Under the pieces are notes generated by a model. It did not search any database, was not told the DNA's origin, and worked only from the letters and a program-made list of their open reading frames with translations. This document shows positions 21,601 to 34,515 of a stretch of 64,000 nucleotides of DNA, piece after piece. The DNA lies in assembly GCF_947179165.1 (NCBI RefSeq), contig NC_077238.1, positions 74,647,257 to 74,711,256 on the forward strand. Reading direction: 5' to 3'. The position numbers were made by a program, and so were the translations under genes. The stretch is from Solanum dulcamara (taxonomy: Eukaryota; Streptophyta; Magnoliopsida; Solanales; Solanaceae). The number at the start of each line of letters is the position of its first letter. Position 1 is the stretch's first letter.

Positions 21601-24600
21601 TCATTTGATATTTTGGAGACGACGCATTCCAACCTTATGCCTTAGCTTCTCAAAAGTTGATGTTGGTAATGCATTTGTGAATAAATCTGCAAGATTATCA
21701 CTTGAACGAATTTGTTGTACATCAATTTCACCGTTCTTCTGAAGATCATGTGTGAAGAATAATTTTGGTGAAATGTGTTTCGTTCTATCTCCTTTTATGA
21801 AGCCACCTTTCAATTGAGTTATATACGCGGCATTGTCTTCGAATATAATTGTGGGTACTTTGACATCATTTTCCAGGCCACATCTTTCTTTGATGAACTG
21901 TATCATCGATCTCAACCACACACATTCTCTACTTGTTTCGTGAATTGCTATTATTTCAGCATGATTCGAAGAAGTAGCAACAATGGACTGCTTTGTAGAT
22001 CGCCATGATATAGCAGTTCCTCCGTGTGTAAATAGATAGCATGTTTGAGATCGGGCTTTATGTGGGTCCGATAAATAACCTGCATCTGCATAACCAATAA
22101 GGTCTGCGCAACCTTTGTTAGTATAAAACAAACTCATATCAATCGTACCCTTCAGGTATCGCAAAATATGTTTGATACCGTTCCAATGCCTTCGCGTTGG
22201 GGAAGAACTATACCTTGCTAGCAAATTAACAGAAAATGTTATATCAGGCCTAGTTGCATTAGCAAGATACATAAGTGCACCAATAGCACTGAGATATGGT
22301 ACTTCAGGACCAAGAATTTCTTCATCTTCTCCTGGAGGTCGAAATTGATCTTTTTCCACTTCAAGTGATCGAACAATCATTGGAGTACTTAATGGATGTG
22401 CTTTGTCCATGTAAAATCTTTTTAAGATTTTCTCAGTGTAGGCAGATTGATGGACAAAAACCCCGTCTGCTAAATGTTCAATTTGCAGACCTAGACAAAG
22501 TTTTGTCTTTCCAAGGTCTTTCATTTCAAATTCTTTCTTTAGATATTCAATTGCCTTTTGGACCTCTTCAGTGGTTCCAATGAGATTTATATCATCAACA
22601 TAAACGGCGAGTTTAACAACTTCTGATTTCGTTTTCTTAATAAAAATACATGGACAAATGACATCATTTATATATCCTTCATTTATTAAGTACTCACTAA
22701 GGAGATTATACCACATACGCCCTGATTGTTTCAGACCATATAATGATCTTTGCAGTTTTATTGAGTACATCTCCCGAGACTTATTACATGCTTCAGGCAA
22801 TTTTAATCCTTCTGGATTTTCATGTAAATTTCATTATCAAGTGAACCATAAAGGTAGGCTGTAACTACATCCATTAGATGTATATCAAGATTTTTATGTA
22901 CAGCTAGACTGATGAGATATCAAAATGTTATTCCATCCATAACGGGTGAATATGTTTCTTCATAGTTGACCCCGGGTCTTTGAGAGAATCCTTGTGCAAC
23001 AAGGCGTGCTTTGTATCTTACAATTTCATTTCTTTCATTTCGTTTTCGCACAAAAACCCATTTGTAACCAACTGGTTTTACACCTTCAGGGGTTTGGACT
23101 ACTGGTCCAAAAACCTCACGTTTAGCAAGTGAGTCTAATTTAGATTGAATTGCCTTTTGCCATTCTGGCCAATCACGTCTATGTCGACATTCTTCGACGG
23201 ATTTAGGCTCAAGACTTTCACTATCTTGCATGAGGTTAAGTGCAACATTATATGCAAAAACATTATCAACCGTGATTTTAGATCGATCTAAATTTATCTC
23301 ATCACCGAAAGAACTTATTGAAAGTTCTTCATTCACTTGAGTCTCGGGTTCACTGATTTCTTCAGAAATATCAGGATTACTCAAATCTTGACCTTCTTTA
23401 GGAGGTTCTATTGTAGTATCATCTTTATTATTTCTCACGCTTCTCTTTCTAGGATTTTTATCCTTTGAACCTAACGGTCTACCACGCTTCTGGCGTGTTT
23501 GGGATTCAGAAGCTATGATACTTGTAGATGGTCCTTTTGGGACATCAATCCGGATAGGTACATTCACTGCAGGGATATGTGACTTAGTTATCCGTTTCAA
23601 ATCAGTAAATGCATCTGGCATTTGATTTGCTATTTTCTGCAAGTGGATGATCTTCTGGACTTCCTATTCACATGTGCGGGTACGTGAATCAAAATGTGAT
23701 AGTGATGAAACTTTCCACGCAATTTCTTTTTCTTTTTCGGGTTCCTTTTTCTCTCCCCCTAATGGCGGGAAAATTGTTTCATCAAAGCGATAATCTGCAA
23801 ATCGAGCAGTGAATAAGTCTCCAGTTAACGGTTCAAGGTATCTAATTATGGAGGGTGAGTTAAACCCAACATATATGCCCAACCTTCGTTGAGGGCCCAT
23901 TTTTGTACGTTGTGGTGGTGCTACAGGCACGTATACCGCACAACCAAAAATTCTTAAATGGGCTATATTTGGTTCATGACCAAATACTAATTGCGACGGA
24001 AAGTATTTATTATAATGTGTCGGTCTGAGACGTACAAGTGATGCTGCATGTAAGATAGCATGACCCCAAACAGTAATTGGCAATTTTGTTTTCATTAGTA
24101 AAGGTCTTGCTATCAATTGTAGGCGCTTTATAAATGACTCTGCAAGGCCATTTTGAGTATGAACATGAGCAACATGATGTTCAATTTTTATCCCAATTGA
24201 TAAGCAATAATCATTAAATGCTTGAGATATAAATTCTCCAGCATTATCAAGGCGAATGGCCTTAATTGGATAATCTGGAAATTGCGCTCTCAATCTTATT
24301 ATTTGTGCTAACAACTTCGCAAACGTCAGGTTGCGAGATGATAACAGGCACACATGAGACCATCTAGATGATGCATCTATTAGGACCATAAAATATCTAA
24401 ACAACCCACTAGGGGGATGAATAGGGCCACATACATCCCCATGGATACGCTCTAAAAATCCAAGAGATTCGATGCTGACCTTCAGGGTCGATGGTCTGGC
24501 AATTAATTTGCCTTGATAACAAGCAGCACATGAAAATTCATCATTTGTAAGAATCTTCTGGTTCTTTAACGGATGTCCAGTTGAATTTTCAAGAATTCGT

Positions 24601-25118
24601 CTCATCATTATTGATCCAGGATGACCTATTCGATCATGCCATAGCACAAATGTATTTGGATCAGTAAACTTCTGGTTTACGATCATATGTGATTCAATTG
24701 CACTAATTTTTGCATAATATAGGCCAGATGACAGAGTTGGTAATTTTTCCAAAATATATTTCTGGCCTGAGACACTCTTGGTTATACCAAGATATTCAAT
24801 ATTCATTTCATTTAGTGTCTCAACATGATATCCATTTCTACGGATATCTTTAAAACTTAACAAGTTTTTTGGGGATTTAGAAGAAAATAGTGCATCTTCT
24901 ATAACAATTTTTGTCCCCTTAGGCAAAATTATAATAGCTCTTCCGGAGCCTTCTATGATTTTTGAATTACCAGATATTGTATTAACATTAGCTTTTCTTC
25001 TAAGCAAATTGGAAAAATATTTCTCATTTTTAAATATAGCATGGTTTGTTCCACTATCAATTACACAAATATCCTCGTGATTTATCAATGATCCAAATAA
25101 GATTTGAGGCATTTTCAT
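21601..25118 (-). pseudogene. Broken copia pol polyprotein (PR-IN-RT-RNase H)
   Basis: Reading from 25118 down: the protease active-site motif (CVIDSGTNHA), the GAG-pre-integrase zinc motif (LWHDRIGHPG...CAACYQGK), and the integrase core with IHGDVCGP and RLDNAGEF. Next come the RT start (GYKWVFVRKRN), YVDD in LAVYVDDINLIG, and RNase H (ATSSNHAEIIA...LADLFTNALP), ending at 21601. Damage: a TAG near 23664 after RTRTCE; CGA-to-TGA just below 22920 after the codons for GITF; and a one-base loss near 22815 (MKIPEG region). It is otherwise collinear with copia pol. Some motif residues are changed, for example integrase HTQNGLAE where QQNG is usual. It cannot make a full polyprotein. Confidence 0.9.
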
Positions 25119-25169
25119 ATTTTCACTTTTGTTACCTTGAATAAATAGCAGAGCCTCGTGCTGATAATG

Positions 25170-25394
25170 TGTTATGATATAAACTAAATTACCAAAATAA
25201 GACGGAAGGAATAAAGGAAAAGAAAGAAGAAAACAAAGGAGGTAAATATATTTCTCGTGTATATCTGCAATCTAATTTACATTGCATCTTTGGGCTTAAT
25301 TTATAGCCAAAGAAATGATTAAAAAAATACAAGTGGAGAAATTAATTAAATGATAGTGGACATTCCACTTAACATGTGGACATTCCACTTAACA
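25170..25394 (-). repeat. 5' LTR of the gag-less copia element
   Basis: 225 bp partner of the LTR at 21105-21329. It is followed inward (toward lower coordinates) by the primer-binding region. Confidence 0.95.
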
Positions 25395-25399
25395 AAAAT

Positions 25400-26995
25400 T
25401 AATTTATCACATATTTAGTTGCCATAAAATCATAAGATAATTTATTTTAAAATTATATTTTTATCTCATATTGAAAATAAAATAATTAATTTCAAAATAA
25501 CTTATTTCCGAGCAAAGGTGTCTTTTAAGTTATTTTTGCACAGGATAAAAGTTTGAGACATTTCAACGAGGATGGTGTAAGGTGTTGTTTATTCAATATG
25601 ATTCTTCAATTGTATTGATTTAGTTACTTTATTTTAAATTAATCATGATCAAAGTCAACTAAATTTCTTGAATAATAATTCAGCAAAATACTTTTTCAGT
25701 TAAAAAATGTAGAATATTATTTTATTGATTATATAAACGACTCTTTGTAAGGTGGAGGAAAAAATTGTGAACAAATTAAATAATACAAGTAACTTTTTTG
25801 TCAATACATTGTAACTCGTGAGCAATTTAACATGGCAAATAGAAAGAATATTGTCAAATTTGTGAACAATTGAGCAACAAATGCAACTTTTGCTTATAAC
25901 ACAGAATTTTTGGTGAATTAAAAATGTTCACTATATCGGAAGCAAATTTTCTGAAGCTAAGGGCATTTTTAAAACAAAAAACAAATTGTTAAGTGACGTC
26001 AAAAATTCAAGACCACCTCTTACAGAGTTAATTCATATAAATCATCCATAAAAAATGTTATAACAGGAGAAGTCAGCACGATGTGCTTAGCACTGAGGAG
26101 CCTGCGTTGATTCAAAACTTGCCTGGATGAGCTACCAAAATGACTTGAGTAATTGGACATTTTCTACTAGTCTTCCTTGCTTAAGATGGTCAAATAGTAA
26201 CTTTAATTTGAAACTGATATCTCTTGAAGTCTTACAGAAATTGCCTCTTCAATTACTTTATCCACAAACCTTTTTTTTTTAATTTCAAAAATAGCGATAC
26301 ACTCTAAAAAAAAAAAAGTGGAGGAAAAACTTTCATTCCGGAAGCGGTAGCTACCCACCTCTGTAGGGGTGAGAAGTTCCCTTCTCTTTTCTAAAATGTC
26401 TTAACAGTTTGCTCAGCAAACGTGCAAACTGTACCACAATTTGGCTAATCCTCTTCTTCCCATTTGAGTTAGATTAACCCAAAAGTATAGTAAAAAGAAA
26501 TGTAACCCACCGGAGAGTCATCTTTGCTCTAGTGTGAACTACGGACGACTGACTTTGAAAGCGGAACACAAACCTATTTTCATTATTCCGCGTTCTTATT
26601 GTGCGTAGTGAAAATCAACTTAAGTCAACAAAGTTTCTATGAAGTTCTACCTTTGCGTAGTCTTGATCCACAATGAAAGGATCTGCACCTGAACTTTGTT
26701 AGACTCAACTAAAGTGTAAAGTGTAAATGAGAAAATAGAAGAGATGAAGTAAAACTTCCTTAGCCTTAGTCTAACGTCAGTTTGGTTTCAGTCTAGTGGC
26801 TCACCCAAAGGTGGAGGTTGGTGATGATGAGCTTTTAAAATAAAGACAATTGGTTGCCAAGAAGCTAGATAATAACTTGAGGAAAGCACAAACAAAATCA
26901 AGCAACAATGATACAGATTTTCTGCACGACAATCTTGTGTGCCAGAACATAGACTCAGCAAGTAAATGAACGACACTCCCAAAATATAAAAATTA
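25400..26995. other. Intergenic AT-rich sequence
   Basis: Probably the original upstream region of the PNPOX-like gene, displaced by the copia insertion. No frame, RNA or element end is recognisable. Confidence 0.35.
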
Positions 26996-27297
26996 AGCAT
27001 AATACATAAACAAACACTCGAACTTGTCCTCAGTTGGAAAGTAAACACTATAATTTTGAGTATGCACATCTAGACACCTCAACTCGTCTCCTCTATGTCA
27101 GTTGAACACTCCAACTAACAAACTAATCATCTAGACACTTTCAAAATTTATGCACCACATTAGCATCATGTGTCCACGAGACACAGTGGGGACGAGTTAG
27201 AATATTTAGTTGCCAATTGAGACCAAATTGAGGTATTTAGATGTGCACTATCAAAGTTGAAGTGTTTACTTACCAACTGAGGTGTATATGTTTATGT
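26996..27297. mobile_element. MITE with GCATAATACATAAACA ends
   Basis: The left end GCATAATACATAAACAAACAC is mirrored by TGTTTATGTATTATGC at the right. Internal arms (TTGGAAAGTAAACAC / GTGTTTACTTACCAA and AGATGTGCACTATCAAA) are also inverted. It is related to the element at 38284-38590. No matching target duplication is visible. Confidence 0.6.
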
Positions 27298-27393
27298 ATT
27301 ATGCCTTAAAAGTTACTGCCAACTTAGAGTACGTCGTTACCTTCCACACATGGATAACCAAAGAACAGTTTCTGGAAAACATATATGTTATGT

Positions 27394-27651
27394 TAAGCAA
27401 ATACCATAACTTCATCATAAATCGATATAACATCAAGAATACTCTCTGTGTAAGACACAGATTGATGTCACCTAGCAGTTCCCGGATTCGAAGATTTATG
27501 TTCTACGATGACCCTTTCATGATAAGCAAATACCATAACTTCATCATAAATCGATATAACATCAAGAATACTCTCTGTGTAAGACACAGATTGATGTCAC
27601 CTAGCAGTTCCCGGATTCGAAGACTTATGTTCTACGATGACCCTTTCATGA
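27394..27651. repeat. 129 bp tandem duplication over the LRAT-type gene 3' end
   Basis: Copies 27394-27522 and 27523-27651 each start TAAGCAAATACCATAAC and end CCCTTTCATGA. They are almost identical. The inner copy encodes the last codons and stop of the gene ([18 protein letters not shown], then stop); the outer copy lies downstream in the 3' UTR. Confidence 0.9.
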
Positions 27652-30600
27652 CTGTTTCCATAGCCAAGCTTCTCCGCCAGGTTTTCAACTGCTACTTTGA
27701 CAACATCACTTCGAACGCCAATGTCAGTTGCATATCTATTCATACAATACATCCCTGCTGTTAGTGTGGCCACACCAACAGGAGGAATTAGCAACTTCAG
27801 AGGAGAGGAAAGAAGAGCAGCTAAAGGAGCACCAATGATAGAAGAAGCTTGTCCGCTACTTCCAACACCATGTCTATCAGCTGCCAGAAGACCTGTTTTG
27901 CAGTACAGCGCAAAGTCCTCACAATTGTTAAGGAACACATTATAGTTTCCGAATCCATTTTGAAGAAGATACATTGCTCGGTGTATGATCATCTCTGGAG
28001 CGTCTGATGCTGCAGTAGTGCAAGTGCCCCCTCGCACTCTGGTAAGGAAAACAGATGGGCTTACTCCATAATCAAAGATGTAGAGTGAACCATCGCGGAG
28101 AAAGCAATCCAGACAAGAAAGAACGACGCCACTGTTAGGTAGCTTAAATCCACAGTCGGGAAAGGTTGGACATGAAGAAGAAAGGTCTGAGATTTCATCA
28201 TCTTCATCAGCAGCATCAGGAAAGGCCTCAAGACGGTTAAAATGGACCACTTTGCTTCCCCCAACAAAAATACCTATGATTTATGGATACAATATTTTCA
28301 GAAAACTCAACACATAAAAAAAATAGTATTTATTTGCAGGAAGAAAATATGACCTTGCTATTCAACACTAATTTGAGCATCGTAACTTAAATAAACATAA
28401 AGAAAATGGACTTGTATATCATCGTAATTGCAGCTGACTGCTTTGGAAAATGTAATTTTCTTTTTTGTGTGTAGATTAGATGAAGGGGGAACAACAACTT
28501 TTTAGATCAAGTAAGGAAACATAATAAAAAGTGTATAGATTAAAAAAAAAAATCACACTTGCAAAAATATGGTTCAATCTGAGTAACATGATAACTCGTG
28601 ATATTCCAGAGTCAAATTTTGCATCAGGGTAAGATTTTACAACAAGGTATAGACGAGGTGCAGAACCAACCCTTAGACAGGAAGTGTCTGCTTCAAAGAA
28701 AAGCATAAAATGGAGTCATGAAGAAAAAGTTATAAGAAAGAATGCATCTGGGGATACCATCATACGTTAAAAAAAAAAACATCCATGTGATTGCCTGGAA
28801 GCAGTCTTATGGTTTGTTAGAGTTGAACAAGCACAGATACGAAGCCATGGTCATTTAAATTTCAGCAATAAAGCATCAAGTAGATCACACCATGTCAAAC
28901 ATATAATGAAAAGAACTCCTAGCGTATCAATCAATTAATCCACCGCCTGCATCCACAAAAATTTCTAGCTTTACCATCAAGTCATCATTTTGTGTTGAGA
29001 AGTCCCTGTATTGTTTCAATGTATTTTGCAAGATCCATAGAAGAAAGTTTCACTTGAATGTCATGAATCCTCACTTTGATCAGACTGATATGCTACCAAC
29101 AAGTATCATTTTTAAGTCATAACCTCCAGAAGGAGAATAATGATCATTTTGCTATGTTTTATAGTACCTTCTAAGAAGATAGAAGAGCACATGTTACAGC
29201 AACAATACTTAAATAATTCAACTGCCTACAGCATTTTTCTCTAGTCTATTCAGATCAACGGCTCTCTTAGCTACAAAATGACAATTTAGTAGCCATAATG
29301 TAGAATCAACATATTGTGCAGATCTAACTTTTAACTAAATTATCCTGGTGGAGATAACCTCTGAATCCAACTTATATTATTTGAAATTGCGGTTTTGTTT
29401 AGTCATATTAAGCTGGCAATGGGATACACAAGAATGCTGGTCCATCTTTCTTAGCACCTTTTTTATTATAATTCTAGTATTTCATAAAGATTAAGAACTA
29501 GTTTTAAGAATTTAATAATTAAAAAATCTAGCACTGATTAAGCAAATATATTTAGACATCAGGGTGGATCTAATGACAGACTTTCCAAGATAGAATGTTT
29601 AGGAACTATATTTCTGTGTTGTAACAGTTACTCTCATTTCTTATTTCATACATAATCGAGAATGGAAGAAAAAGAAGAGAGCTGCTAACTTTAGTTTAGG
29701 CAAATTTGGAAAACATAAGGATATAGACACTCATTTCTACACCTCTACTTTCTAGCAACAGCTACACAAAGACCCTAAATGGTCATAGCTCTGAAATCAT
29801 TCTTCATTCAGAATTTCTCCGTTCATCTTAGTCCAAGTATTGCAAAGCTAATAAAATTACCAAATTCAATAGACTTGTTTTTGAAATCCGATGCAGCCTT
29901 TATTTAAGCCAGACACACATCTGAACCTCCATATGTACAAGCAAGCTACTCAGGACTCAATCACGAAACTTGTCATCCTGCTGTAGGCAATATCAAAAAC
30001 TGTATCCAAAATCTCATGCAATCAACGAATACACACATCAACGGTTCACTCAATAGATACAAGTGACCCACTTCAGCACTTACAACAACAACATACCCAG
30101 TATAATCCCTCTGGGGAGGGTAAGATGTACGAGACCCCTATCTTTATAGGGGTTAAGAGGTTTTTTCCGATAGACCCTCAGCACAAACGAAAAGTTCTCA
30201 AAGCCACTTCAACACTACTTCGTTCAAAGATCACATAGAAGAGAGATACACATATATACCTCCATATTTTTATATAGATAAGAGAATAAGCTACTCGTTG
30301 ACTCATTGCTTAATGACAAAATTATAATTCTGATGCAGGTACATTATACCCAATCTAGGAAATAACATCTCTACCTCGCAAGACAGGGGTAACATCTATG
30401 TACACACTAGTCTCTCCAAACCCCACTTATGAAATTACACCGGTATGTTGTCGTTGTTGTGAATTATATTCAATTTGAGGGCCAAAACAAAGAATGAAAG
30501 CATATCTAACTAGGCCTAGTAATTCACATGATAAAACACAAATCTTGACAGTCAAAACCAAATGAAAACATTCAAAAGTGGGAAATCACAGATTACAGCA

Positions 30601-30801
30601 GCCTTCTAAGAAATAAAAATGGAGTAAACTAAACAAATAAACCAAAGTACATAGAGAGGCAAAATTTTTTTTTACTATTTTACTTTCTTGATTTTTTGTG
30701 AAATTACCATGGTGGGAGTAGGCAAAAACAGCTCTGTAAGTGTAAATATGGTCTCCTGGTTTGATCTCACTTCTTCCCACTCTGTTTGTCAACAACCCCA
30801 T
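27597..30801 (-). CDS. LRAT/NC-domain protein, two exons
   Basis: Encodes a 256-residue member of the plant NC-domain branch of the LRAT (NlpC/P60-like thiol transferase) superfamily. Plant members are little characterised. Exon 1 is 30708-30801 ([20 protein letters not shown]...YSHH). Exon 2 is 27597-28273. The GT-AG junction splits the Gly codon of SHHGIFVGG and stays in frame. Catalytic features: the N-terminal His region ([16 protein letters not shown], about 28-43) and NNCEDFA with Cys at about 149. A hydrophobic, possibly membrane-associated stretch ([20 protein letters not shown]) follows toward the C-terminus. The 2.4 kb intron contains SINEs. The stop codon lies inside a 129 bp tandem duplication. 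Confidence 0.9.
30082..30190 (-). mobile_element. SINE fragment in the LRAT-type gene intron
   Basis: On the plus strand ACAACAACATACCCAGTATAATCCC and GGGGAGGGTAAGATGTACGAGACCCC are followed by TTTTTTCCGATAGACCCTCAGC, the complement of a Solanaceae SINE 3' half with a TTG tail. Confidence 0.65.
30340..30465 (+). mobile_element. SINE fragment, plus orientation
   Basis: GACAGGGGTAACATCTATGTACACACTAG, then CCAAACCCCACTTATGAAATTACACCGG, and a TATGTTGTCGTTGTTGTG tail. Diverged copy of the same SINE family as at 30082-30190. Confidence 0.55.
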
Positions 30802-31305
30802 TTTCTCTTTTCTTGAAAACAATGTAGTAGTTAGTAGTTTGCAGAAAGTATGAATCTTTTTAGAAATCCAAGATAGACCCACTACGAATCTTTGATTAAT
30901 CATGCAAATGGACACATTTCACAGTTAATAATAAGAAAATGTGTCCGAATCTGAGTGGTTTACCGATTGATTTGCTCAACAACCCTTACAAAGATGGATA
31001 CATTATACTAATATAATCCATGACATAATGATGAGTCTCCATACTTCATCCTTTGTCATTTTCAGCTTTAGGGATGAAAACTACTGTAGTTGAGTGAAAA
31101 TGGTTGGAATTTGCTGGGAAGAAAGGGGACTTTGGACTTGGCCTTGTGGGATCTGTGATTTTGTCTCTCTCTCACCCATGTCCTCATCCCCATACTAAAC
31201 ACACACACAAACGCAAACAAACAAAAAAAAGGAGAGAAATTTACTTATTTTTCTAAAAAAAAAATAATCTTGAAATATTTTTATGTTTTTCTTGTAGATC
31301 GCAGT

Positions 31306-31855
31306 CGGGATATGGTATCTCAAACTTCGGAACAGTAATTTTGGTGTTCGATTTTTAAAATTATTATATCATTATCATAGTAATTTAATTTGGTATGGTT
31401 CGGTATTTTGCGATATGGTAAATCTGTAATCATAGTTTGTTCAATTTTGACTAATATATACTCGTATAATAAAGTATTATGACTTCAATAATTTTTAAAA
31501 AAATATCTCAATTGTATCATACTAACACATTACACATGTAAAAATATATATTCAAAAGAAAGTACAAACAACTCATTTTGTTAATCAATTACATTTAAAA
31601 TACATTTCAATCAAAATAGAGTAGTCAAAGTTTCAACTTCTAAACATTTATTTTATACTAATACTAGGTTGGATATATGTTAGTATTTTAATTATATATA
31701 TGTATAATATGTGTTATTTATGTAAATATATACTTCGTTATGATATTCAATATTTCGATTTGTTATTTCTAAATATCATAATACCAAAATCATGATATTA
31801 AAAATTTTGATATAATATAATAATTCGATATGTACCATACCATATCCATCCCTAT
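31306..31855. repeat. MITE-like inverted repeat
   Basis: The left GGGATATGGTAT region near 31306 is inverted on the right as ACCATACCATATCCATCCC near 31836. Several ATATGGT and GATATTAAAATT sub-arms are AT-rich. No target duplication was identified. Confidence 0.45.
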
Positions 31856-32068
31856 ATCACACCCTAATAGTAAAATTAATACTCATTTTGATCTAAGAAA
31901 TAAAGCTCGGAGAGGAAAAACATAAGCACACCTTATTCCTAACTTTGTCTCTATTTTTACGAGATAAAAATATGATTTCTGACAAACCCTCCACACATCA
32001 AAAAATTTGTGATTACCCGAGCAACCTAAAATATTCCTAATACCAATTAATCCTTTCATTTATAAATA

Positions 32069-32331
32069 CTCCTTTCGTCCAATAATACTTGTCCATTATT
32101 GATTTTGCACAATTTTTAAGAAATTATAAATAGAAGAATAACTTTATCAATATCACGTTTTGAATATAATAAATACAATACTTGAAAAATATAATAGGAA
32201 AATGACTCTAATTAATGATAAGGGTAAATTAGAAACTAAGTACAAAATTATTTTTTGATTTCATAAATTAAATAAGTATTATTGGATATCTATTTTTAGT
32301 ATAGTGGACAAGTAAAGATGGACAAAAGGAA
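32069..32331. mobile_element. Stowaway MITE
   Basis: Ends CTCCTTTCGTCCAATAATACTTGTCC and the inverted GGACAAGTAAAGATGGACAAAAGGAA, with TA at 32067-32068 and 32332-32333. Confidence 0.7.
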
Positions 32332-32739
32332 TAAGTTGTGATTTTAGCTTGTACAAATTTCTTAAGAAATTTCTCATTTTTAGAAAATAAGAAGTGTTTT
32401 TACAAACTTACTCATAATTAAATGTCTTGAAGAAAGAAGTATGGTGTAAAACTTCATGTATTAAATAAGAATTTTTTTGAAAGAACAAAATCAAATCCTT
32501 CTTTGGAGACCTAAAACATCAATTATTTTGGAATAAAAATGCTAAACTACCATTTATTTAGGAATGGAGAGAGTATAAACTTAGCGCCTTCAAAAATAAT
32601 ACTTCCTTTATTTTTAAAAAAGTGTTGTTTTTAGTATGGGCATACCCCTTAAGAAAACTATGCTTTCCTGAAAAGTAAAAAAATATCTTTACTAATTTGC
32701 CCTTAATAAATAACTTGAAAAAGATGTAACCCTTTAGTA

Positions 32740-33067
32740 CTCCCTTTATTTTTATTTATATGTCCGTCCTTGCTAAAAAAATAAATGATTCTTAATATTT
32801 GTTATTTTACAAAATCAATGCATAAATGACATTATTCTTCCTATTTTATCCTTGTGAGTTATTAGTCTTGAAGATATATATTTGATCAACATAAAAAAAA
32901 AATCATGTCCATTGATCAAATTAATTAATCAAAATAAATTATTTTATGTTCATTGATTGAAAAATTGACTTCAAAAAAAATTAAATAAGGATAGAATAGT
33001 ATACTTACTTAGTTTTTTAATGCACGTGAAATCTAAAATGATGACATATAAATAGAAATGGAGGAAA
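32740..33067. mobile_element. Stowaway MITE
   Basis: Begins CTCCCTTTATTTTTATTTATATGTCC. It ends with the inverted GACATATAAATAGAAATGGAGGAAA, flanked by TA at 32738-32739 and 33068-33069. Confidence 0.7.
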
Positions 33068-34424
33068 TAGTTTCTTACTGGATTATCATTAATGTCTTCT
33101 GAATTATATGAAAATCTCTTATTTATGAAACAAATTGAAAAGGTAAAAATACGGCTTATTATGAAATGATGGAAATATTATTGTTGTACACCTTCGAAAT
33201 ATACGATTGTTTTTGTATTGTACATCTTTCAGTTATACAAAACGTGAATGGTATATTTTGTAGGTATATAAAATATACTTGCTAGATTTTTTTCTCCACA
33301 TTTTCTCTAAATAAGTATTGAGTGTAATATTTTTCAAAACAGGTATTTGACATAATTTGTTTTGTCTGCTTGAGCACAGTGTGTAAATATCTCTAACTTA
33401 AAAGGATGAAGGTTGGTTTAGGTTATGATTCGTTATTTTGATTCGATCGATTTTTTTTAATTTAAATTTTGTTTTAGAGAATTTAAGTCATGATTTATTT
33501 ATTTATTTGACATGTCTAATCTGTTAAAATTTGATTTAGTACAATTAGTTCTCTCATCTATAATATCTATAATTTTTATTGATCATGATTCATTTAATGA
33601 TTTAATCTATTTTAATTTGTCAAAATTTGACCCATTATTAGTATTATTTGCCACCTCAATACTGTTGTAACGAAATTAGTTTCTAGATATGGTACAAGTC
33701 AACCAAATTAGTTTAGATAATATGAAATATATAAAAAGCTATTATATTAAACTTTTCTGTGGTTTTCTAATGGGAATTATATATACAGCCAAGTCATTCA
33801 TGACCTCAGGAAAATGGGAGCAGGTAGCTTTTGGCCTTGACAAATTCAATGTTATTGCTCCATTTTAATTAATAAAGCAGTAGTATATTACATTTTTAAA
33901 TTTTCCTTTTTACATTTGTATTGAAAATTTGTACATCTTATAGTATTTTTCTTTTAAAATATAAATGAGATAAAAGATTTTTAATGTTTATATTCACAAG
34001 AAGGTACAAATAGAGTACAAGTTTATAAAATGAGAGTTGTTTGAAGTGATATTGACATGCTCTTGTGTCGATCTTCAAATGCACTAATCCAAAGCTATGA
34101 AACCATGATAAATGAACGTATTAAAAAAGATAAAATAAATTTAAAATCACATAAAATAGAATTCAGGAAATATTGATAATTTCTTGAAATTAATAATGAC
34201 TTAACAAAAGATAGGATATATGGAAGGAAAATATCTAGACAAGTGATACCAATTAGTAGTTGAAAATATATAATTTTACTCTTGTCGTCGTGTTAATGTA
34301 TTTACTTTAGGACTTACTATTTCTAGGAATCTTTTAGCCATATTAGAAATTTTTTATGCAGGTGAAAAATATAGATAATTTTTAGTACTTTATTTTCATG
34401 TTGTTTTGTATAACATCAACTTGA

Positions 34425-34515
34425 GATGAATTTATATAGAAAAATATGCATGATTAGTGAAGATTTATATAGCCAAATTCAACTTATTTGAAATTGAATA
34501 GTGGTAATTGTTGTT
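34425..34515 (+). mobile_element. SINE-like 3' fragment
   Basis: ATTTATATAGAAAAATATGC, then TTAGTGAAGATTTATATAGCC and CAACTTATTTGAAATTGAATAG, ending in GTTGTTATA. The same fragment type occurs at 43465-43545. It matches the tail portion of common plant SINEs ending in TTG repeats. Confidence 0.45.

Larger units (their letters stand above)
21105..25394 (-). mobile_element. Ty1/copia retrotransposon lacking gag, with both LTRs and TSD
   Basis: A complete insertion of 4,290 bp bounded by AAAAT at 21100-21104 and 25395-25399. Both 225 bp LTRs begin TGTTATGATAT and end CACTTAACA; by eye they differ at about 6 positions. In element orientation the 5' LTR is 25170-25394. It is followed by CATTATCAGCACGAGGCTC (primer-binding region) and then, within about 50 bp, directly by protease, so gag is absent. 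The polypurine tract CCAAGGGGGAG abuts the 3' LTR at 21329. Pol is interrupted by two stops and a frameshift. The element lies head-to-tail upstream of the PNPOX-like gene, on the same strand. Confidence 0.95.
28274..30707 (-). other. Intron of the LRAT-type gene
   Basis: A long AT-rich intron with no coding block that I can support. It holds two oppositely oriented SINE fragments near its 5' side (listed separately). Poly-A/poly-T runs occur at 28540 and 28768. Confidence 0.6.

Noticed and set aside
21775..22864. Plus-strand frames opposite the copia RT
   Set aside because: Antisense shadows of the reverse-transcriptase coding sequence.
27282..27764. 160-residue plus frame with an internal repeat
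   Set aside because: It is the antisense of the duplicated LRAT 3' end; the repeat reflects the 129 bp duplication.
30586..30915. 109-residue minus frame
   Set aside because: It merely overlaps LRAT exon 1 and runs into its intron; the real start is MGLLTNRV at 30801.
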